This document shows positions 9,381 through 17,144 of a DNA stretch of 64,000 nucleotides, one piece after another. The translations under genes and the position numbers were made by a program. Below the pieces are notes generated by a model. It worked only from the letters and a program-made list of their open reading frames with translations. It searched no databases and was not told the DNA's origin. Source of the DNA: Pseudomonadota bacterium (GTDB lineage: Bacteria; Myxococcota_A; Polyangia; Polyangiales; Polyangiaceae); the NCBI GenBank assembly GCA_023402175.1, contig JAEXCN010000497.1, positions 1 to 64,000 of the forward strand, given 5' to 3'. Each line of letters starts with the position of its first letter. Position 1 is the first letter of the stretch.

Positions 9381-9398
9381 CCTGCAAGAGATTGCAGG
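9381..9398 (-). terminator. 7-bp hairpin with GAGA tetraloop after lipoprotein stop
   Basis: Arms 9381-9387 and 9392-9398 are exact complements around a 4-nt loop, starting four bases past the stop of the 9403-10233 gene. Together with the hairpin at 9333-9362 this is the probable 3' end of that transcript. Confidence 0.45.
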
Positions 9399-9402
9399 CT
9401 TC

Positions 9403-10233
9403 TCAGTTCACGCAGGTGCCGCCGCAAACCGCGAGCATGCCAACGGGATTGCAGACGCCGTCCTCCGTCGAGCAATGCTGGCCGGCAGGGCACGTGGCCG
9501 AGGACATGCACGTGGCGCCCTGCGCTTGGGCGGCCTTGCAGCCCTTGTAGGCCATGTCGGCGGTGCAGATGCGGCCGTCGGCCGTGCACGCGCTCGGGCC
9601 GTAGATCGGCTCGCACGATGCGTTTGCGGTGCACGCCGTCTGGTCGAGGCCCGAGCACGGGTCGACGGCCTTCGTCGAGCCGCAGCTCCAGTTGCACGTG
9701 TTCTCGGTCGAGCAGGTGAACGCGCCGACGCACATCGGATGGATGATGTCCTGCGCGTCGCAGTCGGAGGCCTGGGCGCAATACGACGTCGCCTTGTCGA
9801 GCGACTGCGCGAAGCTCTTCCTCGACAGCGAGAGCGTGTCGCCCTGCGCGACGTAATCGTAGCGACCGAGCAGGTGCTTCACGTGCTGCGAGGCCGTGCT
9901 CGACTTGAACGTGATCGTCTTCGAGCCCGCGGTGAACGTGCCGACGATGCGTTCGCTCGACGGGCACGGCGCCGTGATGCAGCGGATGCCCGTGTCGACG
10001 TCGGCGATGAACTCGTTCGCCTGCCCGGCCTTCTTGCTCGTGAGAATGAGGCCGTGGAACGGACCGGTGTCGCCCTTGTACGACCCGATGAGGGCCTTGC
10101 CCTCCTTCGACAGATCCTGCTCGGTCTCGTCGACCGCGGCGTCGTCGTCGCCGACGTCGGCGGAACAGCCGGCGATCGCGGCGAGGCTGGAGAACGAGAC
10201 GGCGGCGAGGACGAAAAGCTTCTTGCTGAGCAT
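9403..10233 (-). CDS. Cys-rich exported lipoprotein
   Basis: The protein has 276 residues of unknown function. The signal peptide ends in a lipobox (AIAGC, Cys23), followed by an acidic segment including ETEQDL, a short motif I associate with Sorangium-type exported proteins. Residues 40-140 form a beta-rich domain and residues 150-276 carry about 20 Cys in a repeated CxxxxxC pattern, implying disulfide-linked modules in an oxidising compartment. It is monocistronic: a 384-nt gap lies upstream and two hairpins follow. Confidence 0.7.
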   Translation of the reverse strand: MLSKKLFVLAAVSFSSLAAIAGCSADVGDDDAAVDETEQDLSKEGKALIGSYKGDTGPFHGLILTSKKAGQANEFIADVDTGIRCITAPCPSSERIVGTFTAGSKTITFKSSTASQHVKHLLGRYDYVAQGDTLSLSRKSFAQSLDKATSYCAQASDCDAQDIIHPMCVGAFTCSTENTCNWSCGSTKAVDPCSGLDQTACTANASCEPIYGPSACTADGRICTADMAYKGCKAAQAQGATCMSSATCPAGQHCSTEDGVCNPVGMLAVCGGTCVN

Positions 10234-10617
10234 GGGAAAGAGCCTCCTAGGTGCCCTGCGCGAGGCGCGGGCGGTGTGGTCGGCCGGGGTATGACATGTA
10301 ATCCGACGTGCGCAACCAAACTCGGCTTTGCCCTGAGCTCACGCGTACTTGCCCGGGCTCGACGGCCACTCGAGCGCCGTTGCCAGGACGCGCCCGAGTA
10401 CGAGCGCTTGCATGTCGCGGCTCGCGCTCGCCTCGCGTCGCGCATCGCCCTCGTCTCCCGGAGCGTGAACCGAAGTGGACGGAGTCCAGCTCGCTGGACC
10501 GAGTCCACGTAGGTCGAACGAGGTTCCGCGAAAGCCGAACCGGATTGAACTTCACCTCCCCCGTCCACGAACGCGACGGCCTTTCGCGCGGACCATCGAT
10601 TGCAGCCGCGCCGGCCG
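10234..10617. other. Divergent intergenic region ahead of the cbb3 operon
   Basis: These 384 nt lie between a minus-strand lipoprotein start and the ccoS start. No open frame looks coding. The region holds a 16-bp imperfect palindrome at 10475-10508. I saw no clear FNR box (TTGAT-N4-ATCAA) and no sigma-54 promoter. Confidence 0.6.
10475..10508. promoter_or_regulatory. Imperfect palindrome, possible operator of the cbb3 operon
   Basis: Arms 10475-10490 and 10493-10508 pair at 13 of 16 positions around two central bases, with GTGGAC and GTCCAC at the ends. The site lies 110 nt before the ccoS start, a plausible place for a dimeric regulator. The function is inferred from symmetry and position only. 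Confidence 0.35.
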
Positions 10618-10869
10618 ATGCTCGCCGGATCGACACATGTGCTCGTGCTCGTGACCCTCATGGGGTTCGCCACCGTCGCCTTGTTCGCGTGGGCGTGGTG
10701 GACCGGGAAGCTCGACGATCTCGAGGCGCAGGCCACGTCTCTCTTCGACGCTCGCGATCTCCGCCTCGAGCGGCCGTGGGAATCCGACGAGGAGCGCGCC
10801 GAGCGAGCGAAGACGTTCGGGGCTCTCGTCACTCCCGAGCCAGGAGAATGGGGCGATGGAGGCCGCTGA
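10618..10869 (+). CDS. ccoS: cbb3 oxidase assembly protein CcoS
   Basis: This small membrane protein (83 residues) is needed for cofactor insertion into the cbb3-type oxidase catalytic subunit. One transmembrane helix (about residues 6-28, ending AWAWW) is followed by TGKLDDLE, the counterpart of the conserved GQFDDLEGPA signature of CcoS/FixS. The C-terminal tail after the signature is longer than usual and highly charged. ATG 10618 was chosen over an upstream TTG at 10600. It is the first gene of the operon and overlaps ccoN by 14 nt, so the two are translationally coupled. In most cco loci ccoS follows ccoG-ccoH-ccoI; none of those is visible here. Confidence 0.8.
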   Translation: MLAGSTHVLVLVTLMGFATVALFAWAWWTGKLDDLEAQATSLFDARDLRLERPWESDEERAERAKTFGALVTPEPGEWGDGGR

Positions 10870-12307
10870 GGCGCAGGAAGCCGCGACGCCGGCATTCGAG
10901 CGCGTCGGTCCCGCCGCGCGGCGGGCAGGCCTCTTCGCGTTCGCCACCGCGATCGCGTGGCTCCTCCTCGGATCGGCGCTCGGAGACCTCGCGAGCTTGC
11001 GCTTCCAGCTGCCGGACTTCTGGGCGTCGCTTGCGCCGCTGACGTTCGGCCGCATCCGCCCGGCGCATCTGAACACGATGATCTACGGCTGGGCGTCGCT
11101 GTCGATGCTCGCTACGGCGCTCTGGCTGATCCCACGCCTCGTCCACGTTCCGCTGCGTTGGCCGGTCCTCGCGTTCGGCGGGCTGCTCGTCTGGAACCTC
11201 GGGCTGTTCATCGGCGTCGTCGGGATCCTCTTCGGCCTCACCGACGGCCTCGAGTGGCTCGAGATGCATCGCTACACCGCCGATCCGCTCCTCGTCGTCG
11301 GCGGCGGGATGGTCGGCGCAGCCGTGCTGCGGACCGTGCTCGAGACCAAGGTCCCGCATCTCTACGTCTCGATCTGGTACATCGCGAGCGCGTTCGTCTG
11401 GTTCCCGATCATCTTCATCGCCGGGAACTGGCCGCATCTCCGCGGCTCGCAGAGCGTCGCGGCGAACTGGTTCTACGCTCACAACGCGCTCGGCTTCTGG
11501 CTCACCGCGATCAGCCTCGGCGGGGTCTACTACTTCATCCCGAAGATCCTCGGCCGGCCGATCTACAGCTATCAGCTGTCGCTGCTCGGCTTCTGGACGT
11601 TCGCGTTCTTCTACGCGCTGAACGGGATGCACCACGTTATCGGCGGGCCGATGCCGTCGTGGATGATCGCGACCTCGGTCGTCGCGAGCTTCATGATGGT
11701 GATCCCGGTGACGGCGGTCGCACTGAACCACCACATGTCGATGGTCGGTCGCTTCGGCGCGCTCCGCTACTCGCCGACGCTGCGCTTCGTCGTGGTCGGA
11801 GCGATCGCCTACACGGCGGTCTCGCTGCAAGGCGTCTTCACCGCGATGGTGAAGGTGAACCGCCTGACGCACTTCACGCACTGGACGATCTCGCATTCGC
11901 ACGTCGGTGTGTACGCGTTCGTCACGTTCGTCATGTTCGGTTGTGCCTATTACATCGTCCCGCGCCTCGTCGGACGGGAATGGCCGTCGCCGGCGCTCAT
12001 CACGTGGCACTTCTGGCTCGTGCTCACCGGGGTCGCGCTCTACGTCATCCCGCTCGCGATCGGCGGAGTCCTCCAGGGGCTCGCGCTCGACAACCCGGAC
12101 CTCCCCTTCCGCGAGTCGGTCGACGTCGTCCGCCCGTACCTCCTCGTCCGGACGATCTCCGGCTTCGTCCTCACGGCGGGACATCTCGTCTTCACCTGGC
12201 ACTTCGGGCTCCTCGTCGCGGGCGTGCCCTCCAGGGCAGGCGCGCGCGGGCGCTTCATCCGGCCCATACGCGTCGAGATGCCGGCGCAGAAAGCGGCCGC
12301 CGAATGA
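10856..12307 (+). CDS. ccoN: cbb3-type cytochrome c oxidase subunit I (CcoN)
   Basis: This is the catalytic subunit of the high-affinity terminal oxidase, reducing O2 at a haem b3-CuB site. The protein has 483 residues and 12 predicted helices. Ligands can be read directly: His71 in RPAHLN for low-spin haem b; His209 with His259/His260 (GMHHVIGG) for CuB; Tyr253 as the cross-linked tyrosine; and His347/His349 (HWTISHSHVG) for haem b3 and haem b. The N-terminus is a short Ala/Glu-rich extension. It overlaps ccoO by an ATGA tetranucleotide. Expression in low oxygen is expected from the family but no FNR site was found. Confidence 0.93.
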   Translation: MEAAEAQEAATPAFERVGPAARRAGLFAFATAIAWLLLGSALGDLASLRFQLPDFWASLAPLTFGRIRPAHLNTMIYGWASLSMLATALWLIPRLVHVPLRWPVLAFGGLLVWNLGLFIGVVGILFGLTDGLEWLEMHRYTADPLLVVGGGMVGAAVLRTVLETKVPHLYVSIWYIASAFVWFPIIFIAGNWPHLRGSQSVAANWFYAHNALGFWLTAISLGGVYYFIPKILGRPIYSYQLSLLGFWTFAFFYALNGMHHVIGGPMPSWMIATSVVASFMMVIPVTAVALNHHMSMVGRFGALRYSPTLRFVVVGAIAYTAVSLQGVFTAMVKVNRLTHFTHWTISHSHVGVYAFVTFVMFGCAYYIVPRLVGREWPSPALITWHFWLVLTGVALYVIPLAIGGVLQGLALDNPDLPFRESVDVVRPYLLVRTISGFVLTAGHLVFTWHFGLLVAGVPSRAGARGRFIRPIRVEMPAQKAAAE

Positions 12308-12909
12308 ACCGCATGTGGCTCCTCCTGCTCGGCGCGACGGCGACGATGACGTTCGCCCTCCTCACGCTCGTCGTGATTCCGCGCTCGTTGCTCGAGCGAA
12401 TCGAGCCCCCGCCGGAGCTGCCGACGTACACGAGCTCGCAATCACGAGGGCGTGAGGTCTACGCCTCGCTCGGGTGCGTCTACTGTCACACGCAGCAAGT
12501 GCGGGACAAAGCCTTCACGTACGACGCGAAGCGTGGCTGGGGCAGGCCGTCCGTTCCCGCCGACTACGCGTACGACGATCCGCACCTGCTCGGGACGATG
12601 CGCACCGGACCCGATCTCCTCAACGTCGGCGTGCGCTTGCCTGATCGCAGCTGGCACCTCGTACACCTCTACGATCCGCGCCTCGTCGTCGATTGGTCGA
12701 TCATGCCGAGCTTCCCGTTCCTCTTCGCCTGGAAGCGCCAGCCTGGTCCCGGTGACGAGATCGTGAAGGTGCCCGACCACGTGGCGCGGCCCGGCCTCGT
12801 CCTCGTCGCGAAGCCTGAGGCGAGCGCGCTCGTCGACTACCTCCTCTCGATGAATCGGATGTATTCGGCGCCGCCGCTCGAAGCTCCCCAGCAGGAGGCG
12901 GCGCGATGA
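12304..12909 (+). CDS. ccoO: cbb3 oxidase monohaem cytochrome c subunit (CcoO)
   Basis: This membrane-anchored cytochrome c feeds electrons to CcoN. The 201-residue length is normal for the family. One N-terminal helix (residues 4-25) is followed by the haem site CVYCH (Cys58-His62) and the CcoO-specific TQQVRD, WGRPSVPADYAYDDPHLLG-type and RTGPDLLNVG segments. The Met ligand probably lies in IMPSFPFLF. It starts within the ccoN stop (ATGA) and ends within the ccoP start, so three subunits are made from tightly coupled reading frames. Confidence 0.93.
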   Translation: MNRMWLLLLGATATMTFALLTLVVIPRSLLERIEPPPELPTYTSSQSRGREVYASLGCVYCHTQQVRDKAFTYDAKRGWGRPSVPADYAYDDPHLLGTMRTGPDLLNVGVRLPDRSWHLVHLYDPRLVVDWSIMPSFPFLFAWKRQPGPGDEIVKVPDHVARPGLVLVAKPEASALVDYLLSMNRMYSAPPLEAPQQEAAR

Positions 12910-13592
12910 CGACGTCCGGCGGTCCTGCGCGAACGAGCGACGCATCCGCCGACGCGCTCGGTATGCCGACGGACGTCGAGCAGCTCCATCGCAACCTCCT
13001 GCGCCACACGCGCATCGAGCCGTCGGAGGGCGAGGAGCCGGCGCCTCGCGCGCTCTGGGCGCTGCTCGTCGCGACGATCTTCATCGGAGGCTTCCTCCTC
13101 GGTCGCCACTGGGGCGGGTTCGGCGTCGGGACACACCTCGGTTACGTCGAGCCGGGCGCGCCGGGTGCGGTCGCGCCCGAGCTCGCGAAGGGACCGCCCA
13201 CGGGCGAGGAGCTCTACAAGAGCCGCTGCGCGCCCTGTCATCAAGCGAATGCGCAAGGCCTGCCCGGCTCGTTCCCTCCGCTCGTCGACTCGGAGTGGCT
13301 GAAGGGAGACCCGCGGACACCGATCCGCATCTTGCTCGACGGCCTGGCCGGCGCCGTGCACGTGAAGGGGGCCGTCTACAACGGCAACATGCCCGCCTGG
13401 GGCTCGACGATGTCGGACGAGGAGATCGCAGCCGTGCTCTCGTACGTGCGCGGGCTCGCGAATGCGCCGCCCGTCGACGCGGGCATGGTGAAGGAAGTCC
13501 GCGCTGCGGGCAGGCGCGCAGAGCCGTGGACCGAGCCGGCGCTGCGCGCGGCGGAGGAAACCGAAGGTCAACCTGCAGGTGTGAAGCCATGA
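12906..13592 (+). CDS. CcoP-like cytochrome c subunit with a single haem site
   Basis: The protein has 228 residues. A soluble N-terminal 45 residues precede one helix (about 49-68) and a periplasmic cytochrome c domain with CAPCH (Cys108-His112) and a probable Met ligand in GNMPAWG. Position and topology match CcoP, but usual CcoP has about 300 residues and two CXXCH motifs; only one is present here, so the electron path should be one haem shorter. No separate ccoQ is found, and the N-terminal segment with its helix may fill that place. It overlaps both neighbours by ATGA. Confidence 0.8.
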   Translation: MTTSGGPARTSDASADALGMPTDVEQLHRNLLRHTRIEPSEGEEPAPRALWALLVATIFIGGFLLGRHWGGFGVGTHLGYVEPGAPGAVAPELAKGPPTGEELYKSRCAPCHQANAQGLPGSFPPLVDSEWLKGDPRTPIRILLDGLAGAVHVKGAVYNGNMPAWGSTMSDEEIAAVLSYVRGLANAPPVDAGMVKEVRAAGRRAEPWTEPALRAAEETEGQPAGVKP

Positions 13593-14152
13593 AGCTCCGC
13601 AAGCGCCGGCACGATCTGGCGACCATCTCCGGGTACGTCGAGAAGCCCGAAGCGGCAGAGAGCGCCATCGAAGTGCTCACGGCGAGCGGCATCCCACGCG
13701 ATCTCGTCGAAGTCGCCGTGTCGCCGAGCGCGGACGACAAGTTCTATGCAGGGCGCGCTCGCCGGCTCGGGACGCTGGCCCTGCCGTATGCAGGTGTCGG
13801 CGGTCTGATCGGGCTGCTCGTGAGCGTGATCCTCTCGCTCGAGATCCTCGTCCTTCCCGGGCTCGACGTCCCGGAGCGCCTCGCGCGCGTGCAGCTCCTC
13901 GGACCGAACTACGGCGCGATCGGAGGCGCGCTCGTGGGCGCCCTGATCGGAGCGCTTCGTCGGCGGAGACCGAAAGGCGTCTATGCGCGCGCCTGCGAGC
14001 GCGAGGCGATCCTCGTCATGGTCCACGACCGCCCCCGGGCGGAGGCTGACGTCATCGCGCAGCTGATGAACGAGCTCGGGGTGCAGGACGTGCGGATCGA
14101 CGTCGAAGAAGAAGTGCCTACCGCCGCGCCCGAGACGGCTCCCCAGACCTGA
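13589..14152 (+). CDS. Small membrane protein with YflT/GS17M-like N-terminal domain, last gene of cbb3 operon
   Basis: The protein has 187 residues. Residues 11-55 (TISGYVEKPEAAESAIEVL followed by GIPRDLVEVAV) resemble the alpha-beta unit of general-stress YflT-type proteins, in which a short ferredoxin-like fold reads a residue pattern for two adjacent strands. Two hydrophobic, Gly-rich helices follow (about 70-95 and 110-125), then a second alpha-beta unit ending in an acidic tail. The start overlaps the ccoP stop by ATGA, so it is co-made with the oxidase. It does not look like CcoQ, CcoH or SCO1. An assembly or stability role is inferred only from operon position. Confidence 0.6.
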   Translation: MKLRKRRHDLATISGYVEKPEAAESAIEVLTASGIPRDLVEVAVSPSADDKFYAGRARRLGTLALPYAGVGGLIGLLVSVILSLEILVLPGLDVPERLARVQLLGPNYGAIGGALVGALIGALRRRRPKGVYARACEREAILVMVHDRPRAEADVIAQLMNELGVQDVRIDVEEEVPTAAPETAPQT

Positions 14153-14160
14153 TGAAGCGC

Positions 14161-14973
14161 TCACTCCCGAGGCGGCGGCTGCTGAGCGAGCGCCGTCGCG
14201 GCCATCAGCGTGCAAAATACAAGCACTAGCTCCGCCGTGAGATCTCGGACGAAGGCGCGCGAGATCGCTCCTCCCTCCTCGAGCAGCGGCAGCGTCCTCC
14301 GGCGGTGGCGGAACGCGAAGCCGAGCGCGCAAGCGGCGAGCGCGAGCTTGAAGACGAGCACGCGGCCGTAGCTGCTCGCCAGATCGGCGAGCGATCCTAC
14401 GTGCGCCAACATGCGCGCCGTTCCGGTCACGAGCAGCACGATGACCAGCCAGAGCGCGAGCCGGCTGAAGGCGAGCACCCATCGCGGGCTGGCCACTCCG
14501 CGATCGATACCGTCGACGAGCGCTGCGAGCCCGCCGATCCAGAGGCTCGCCGCACCGACGTGCAGCGCGTGGACGAGCGTACGGTCGTGCGGCTCCGCCG
14601 CGTGGCCCTGGGCGGAGAGCGCGAGAGCGAACACGATCGCCGCCACCATCGCCGGGATGCGTGGCCAGCGCATCCGCCATCGCGCCGTCGGATGGACGAC
14701 GGCGAGCGCTGCCGCAGCGCCGATCGCCGCGATCGCTCTCGAGCCGAAGAACGTCGTCCGGGCGACATCGATGACGGACGCGATCGACAGCGTCCCCGCC
14801 ACTTCGACGGTCCCGACGAGGAGCTGCCCGAGCGTGCCGATCACGACGAGCACGCTGCCGATCCAACCGAGCGTCGGGGGCGCGGCGCGCGATCGGACCC
14901 GCATGAGGATCAAGCCGAGCCCGATCACCGCCGCCGCGCGGCTGAGCGACAGGTCGAGCAGGTGCTCCGTCAT
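14161..14973 (-). CDS. copD: CopD-family membrane protein (copper uptake/resistance)
   Basis: The 270-residue integral membrane protein has about eight helices and matches the CopD/YcnJ membrane domain, thought to move copper across the inner membrane with CopC as periplasmic donor. His-containing helix segments such as LVHALHVGAASLWIGG and RMLAHVG carry the conserved membrane histidines, and WIGG is characteristic. The ATG overlaps the copC stop by four bases. It converges on the cbb3 operon with only 8 nt between stops. Copper delivered here could serve CuB of the oxidase, an inference from adjacency. Confidence 0.8.
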   Translation of the reverse strand: MTEHLLDLSLSRAAAVIGLGLILMRVRSRAAPPTLGWIGSVLVVIGTLGQLLVGTVEVAGTLSIASVIDVARTTFFGSRAIAAIGAAAALAVVHPTARWRMRWPRIPAMVAAIVFALALSAQGHAAEPHDRTLVHALHVGAASLWIGGLAALVDGIDRGVASPRWVLAFSRLALWLVIVLLVTGTARMLAHVGSLADLASSYGRVLVFKLALAACALGFAFRHRRRTLPLLEEGGAISRAFVRDLTAELVLVFCTLMAATALAQQPPPRE

Positions 14974-15335
14974 GACCGGACGCTGAAGCGAACGGCGCCA
15001 GTGGCGCGATGACCGTCCGCGGCGACGACGTCGTAGCGAACGACGTGCGCACCCGCCGTGAGGATCGGTAGCCGCGCCGCGAGCTCGCGCACGAGACCGC
15101 CCGCTTTGGCGTGCTCGACCACGAGGTCCGTCCCAGCTCCGGCGATCACGAGCGCCATGCGCGAGAAGCGGCGCTCGACGCCGCTCGAGAAACGGAGGAC
15201 GATCCGTTCCGGTGCCCGTTCGAGCACGGCGCCGTCGGCGGGGGCGGCGCCGATCAGCTTCGTGTGCGCGATCGCCGCGCGAGGGACGAGCAGCGTGAGG
15301 AGCCCACAGCCCAGGGTACGTCGTGCGAGCTTCAC
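14970..15335 (-). CDS. copC: CopC-like periplasmic copper-binding protein
   Basis: The precursor has 121 residues. A signal peptide (about residues 1-22) ends before AHTKL, so the mature chain begins with the amino-terminal His that forms part of the Cu(II) site in CopC. The core SSGVE strand and the late DGHRATGAVRFSV segment, with its second His, also match the family, and the roughly 100-residue mature length is normal. The start is GTG 15335; longer upstream frame is Arg-rich and does not look like a signal. It is the first gene of the copC-copD pair, with a 176-nt region shared with the divergent cyclase gene. Confidence 0.8.
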   Translation of the reverse strand: MKLARRTLGCGLLTLLVPRAAIAHTKLIGAAPADGAVLERAPERIVLRFSSGVERRFSRMALVIAGAGTDLVVEHAKAGGLVRELAARLPILTAGAHVVRYDVVAADGHRATGAVRFSVRS

Positions 15336-15511
15336 GGCGATGATCTCGTGCAACGCGCACGCCACTCGCGGCCGGGCAGGCGTGTGCCGGGATCGCAGGT
15401 CCGGTCTCCGCGGCGGAAAGGGCGCGTGGTCGCGCGGGGAGCGTCCGGCGGCGAGGATGTCGCCGTGCCTTTCGCAAGGGAACGGCGATGCGATAGCCTC
15501 GATCGACGCGG

Positions 15512-17134
15512 ATGAACTCCGGACGTGCGCGCGACGAGGTGGGCCGTGCTCCGAGCACGCCCGACACCGACGAGGAAGGCCGCACGAGCGCACTGCCTCC
15601 GATCCAGTTCGCGCCGTCGCTCTTGCCTCCGCCGCCGACACTTCCGCCGCCTCCGATCGTGGCGAAGGAGGCTCCAGCTCTCTCTCGCGCGGGCGAGTCG
15701 CAACAAGAGCCGGGAGCGGCGACCGACGCAGGCGACCGCCCCTCGCGAGAGCTCGATCCCTCGCGCTCGCGTGAGGGACGTCCCTCGCGCGCATCGACGG
15801 TGCCGATCGAGAGGCCTCCGTCCGGCGAGAAGCACTCGACGCGCGAGGTCGATCCGCACGCGACGTTCGAGGTCGAGCTGGCGCGCGAGAGCCTCCGGGG
15901 AGAGCGCTTCCGTGCGGTGCAGCTGCTCGCCATCTCCACGATCTTGTTGTTCGCCCTCGTCATCATGCGGGGCGCGTATCCGGAGGTCTTCGTATCGATC
16001 CTCCACGGGCACTTCGACATCGCGCCGGTCGGCCTGTTCCTCATGGCCGTGGCCGGGCTCGAGCTCGTCGTGCTTCGCTCGATCCGGAAGCACCTCGAGC
16101 GCGACGAGCGGGTCTCCATCTCGCAGCGCTACGCGCAGGCCCTGATCGAGACGAGCCTGCCGACCGCCGTCGTCCTGTACTACGCCGCAGTCGACGGGCC
16201 CGTGCAGGCGCTGCTGATGCCGACGACGTTCGTGTACTTCGTCTTCATCCTGCTCTCGACGCTGCGCCTCGACTTCGCGCTCTGCACGTTCACGGGCTTC
16301 GTCGCCGCGGCAGAGTATGCCGCCGTAGCGATCCTCTGGGGTCAGAGTGACACGCGCCTCGCAGACACCGAGCTCACGTCACTTCCGCATCATCTCGGCA
16401 AGGCGTCCATTCTCCTCGTCAGCGGCATCGCGGCGGGCTTCGTCGCGCAGCGCCTCCGCCGGAGCTTCACGCGCGCGATCGAGTCGATCGGTGAGCGTCA
16501 GCGCATCCTCGGCGTCTTCGGCCAGCACGTCTCACCGCAAGTCGTCGAGCGGCTCGTCCTCGGGAAGACCGAGGTGAAGAGCGAGCTTCGCCAGGTCTGC
16601 GTGATGTTCCTCGACATCCGCGACTTCACCGCGTTCTCCGAGACGAAGAGCCCGGCCGAGGTCGTGGATTATCTGAACACCCTGTTCGCATCGACGATCG
16701 ATGCGGTCACCGAGCATCACGGGATCGTGAACAAGTTCCTCGGCGACGGCTTCATGGCCATCTTCGGCGCTCCGATCGTCGAGCAGGAGAGCTGCACTGC
16801 AGCGGTCTCGGCCGCGCTCGACATCGTGGCGCGCATCGAGGAGCTGGTCGCTGACGGAAAGATCCCGCCGACGAGGGTCGGCATCGGCCTTCATGCCGGC
16901 AACGCGGTCGTCGGCAACATCGGCTCGGCGCAGCGCAAGGAATACACGGTCATCGGCGACGTCGTGAACGTCGCGTCGCGCATCGAGGCGCTCAACAAGC
17001 AGCTCGGCTCCTCGATCCTCGCCTCCGAGGAAGTCTGGAGCGCGTGCAACCGCTCCGACATCGAAGCGACGCCGTGCGACTCGATCGCCATCCGCGGCCG
17101 GAAAGAGCAAGTGCGCGTCTGGCAGCTGGCCTGA
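15512..17134 (+). CDS. Membrane-anchored class III adenylate/guanylate cyclase
   Basis: The protein has 540 residues. Residues 1-130 are a disordered Pro/Ser/Arg-rich cytoplasmic stretch, residues 135-315 carry about six helices in a MASE-like sensor region, then a short coiled linker and the cyclase domain (355-540). Both metal-binding Asp are present (Asp368 in FLDIRDF, Asp412 in FLGDGFMAIFG), together with the VVNVASRIE transition-state segment. A second-messenger role (cAMP or cGMP) follows from these motifs; substrate choice cannot be fixed. It ends 10 nt from the convergent Ser/Thr kinase gene. Confidence 0.85.
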   Translation: MNSGRARDEVGRAPSTPDTDEEGRTSALPPIQFAPSLLPPPPTLPPPPIVAKEAPALSRAGESQQEPGAATDAGDRPSRELDPSRSREGRPSRASTVPIERPPSGEKHSTREVDPHATFEVELARESLRGERFRAVQLLAISTILLFALVIMRGAYPEVFVSILHGHFDIAPVGLFLMAVAGLELVVLRSIRKHLERDERVSISQRYAQALIETSLPTAVVLYYAAVDGPVQALLMPTTFVYFVFILLSTLRLDFALCTFTGFVAAAEYAAVAILWGQSDTRLADTELTSLPHHLGKASILLVSGIAAGFVAQRLRRSFTRAIESIGERQRILGVFGQHVSPQVVERLVLGKTEVKSELRQVCVMFLDIRDFTAFSETKSPAEVVDYLNTLFASTIDAVTEHHGIVNKFLGDGFMAIFGAPIVEQESCTAAVSAALDIVARIEELVADGKIPPTRVGIGLHAGNAVVGNIGSAQRKEYTVIGDVVNVASRIEALNKQLGSSILASEEVWSACNRSDIEATPCDSIAIRGRKEQVRVWQLA

Positions 17135-17144
17135 TCGGTGGAGC

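Noticed and set aside
10234..10617. FNR or sigma-54 promoter before the cbb3 operon
   Set aside because: No TTGAT-N4-ATCAA and no TGGCAC-N5-TTGC pattern could be found in this gap.
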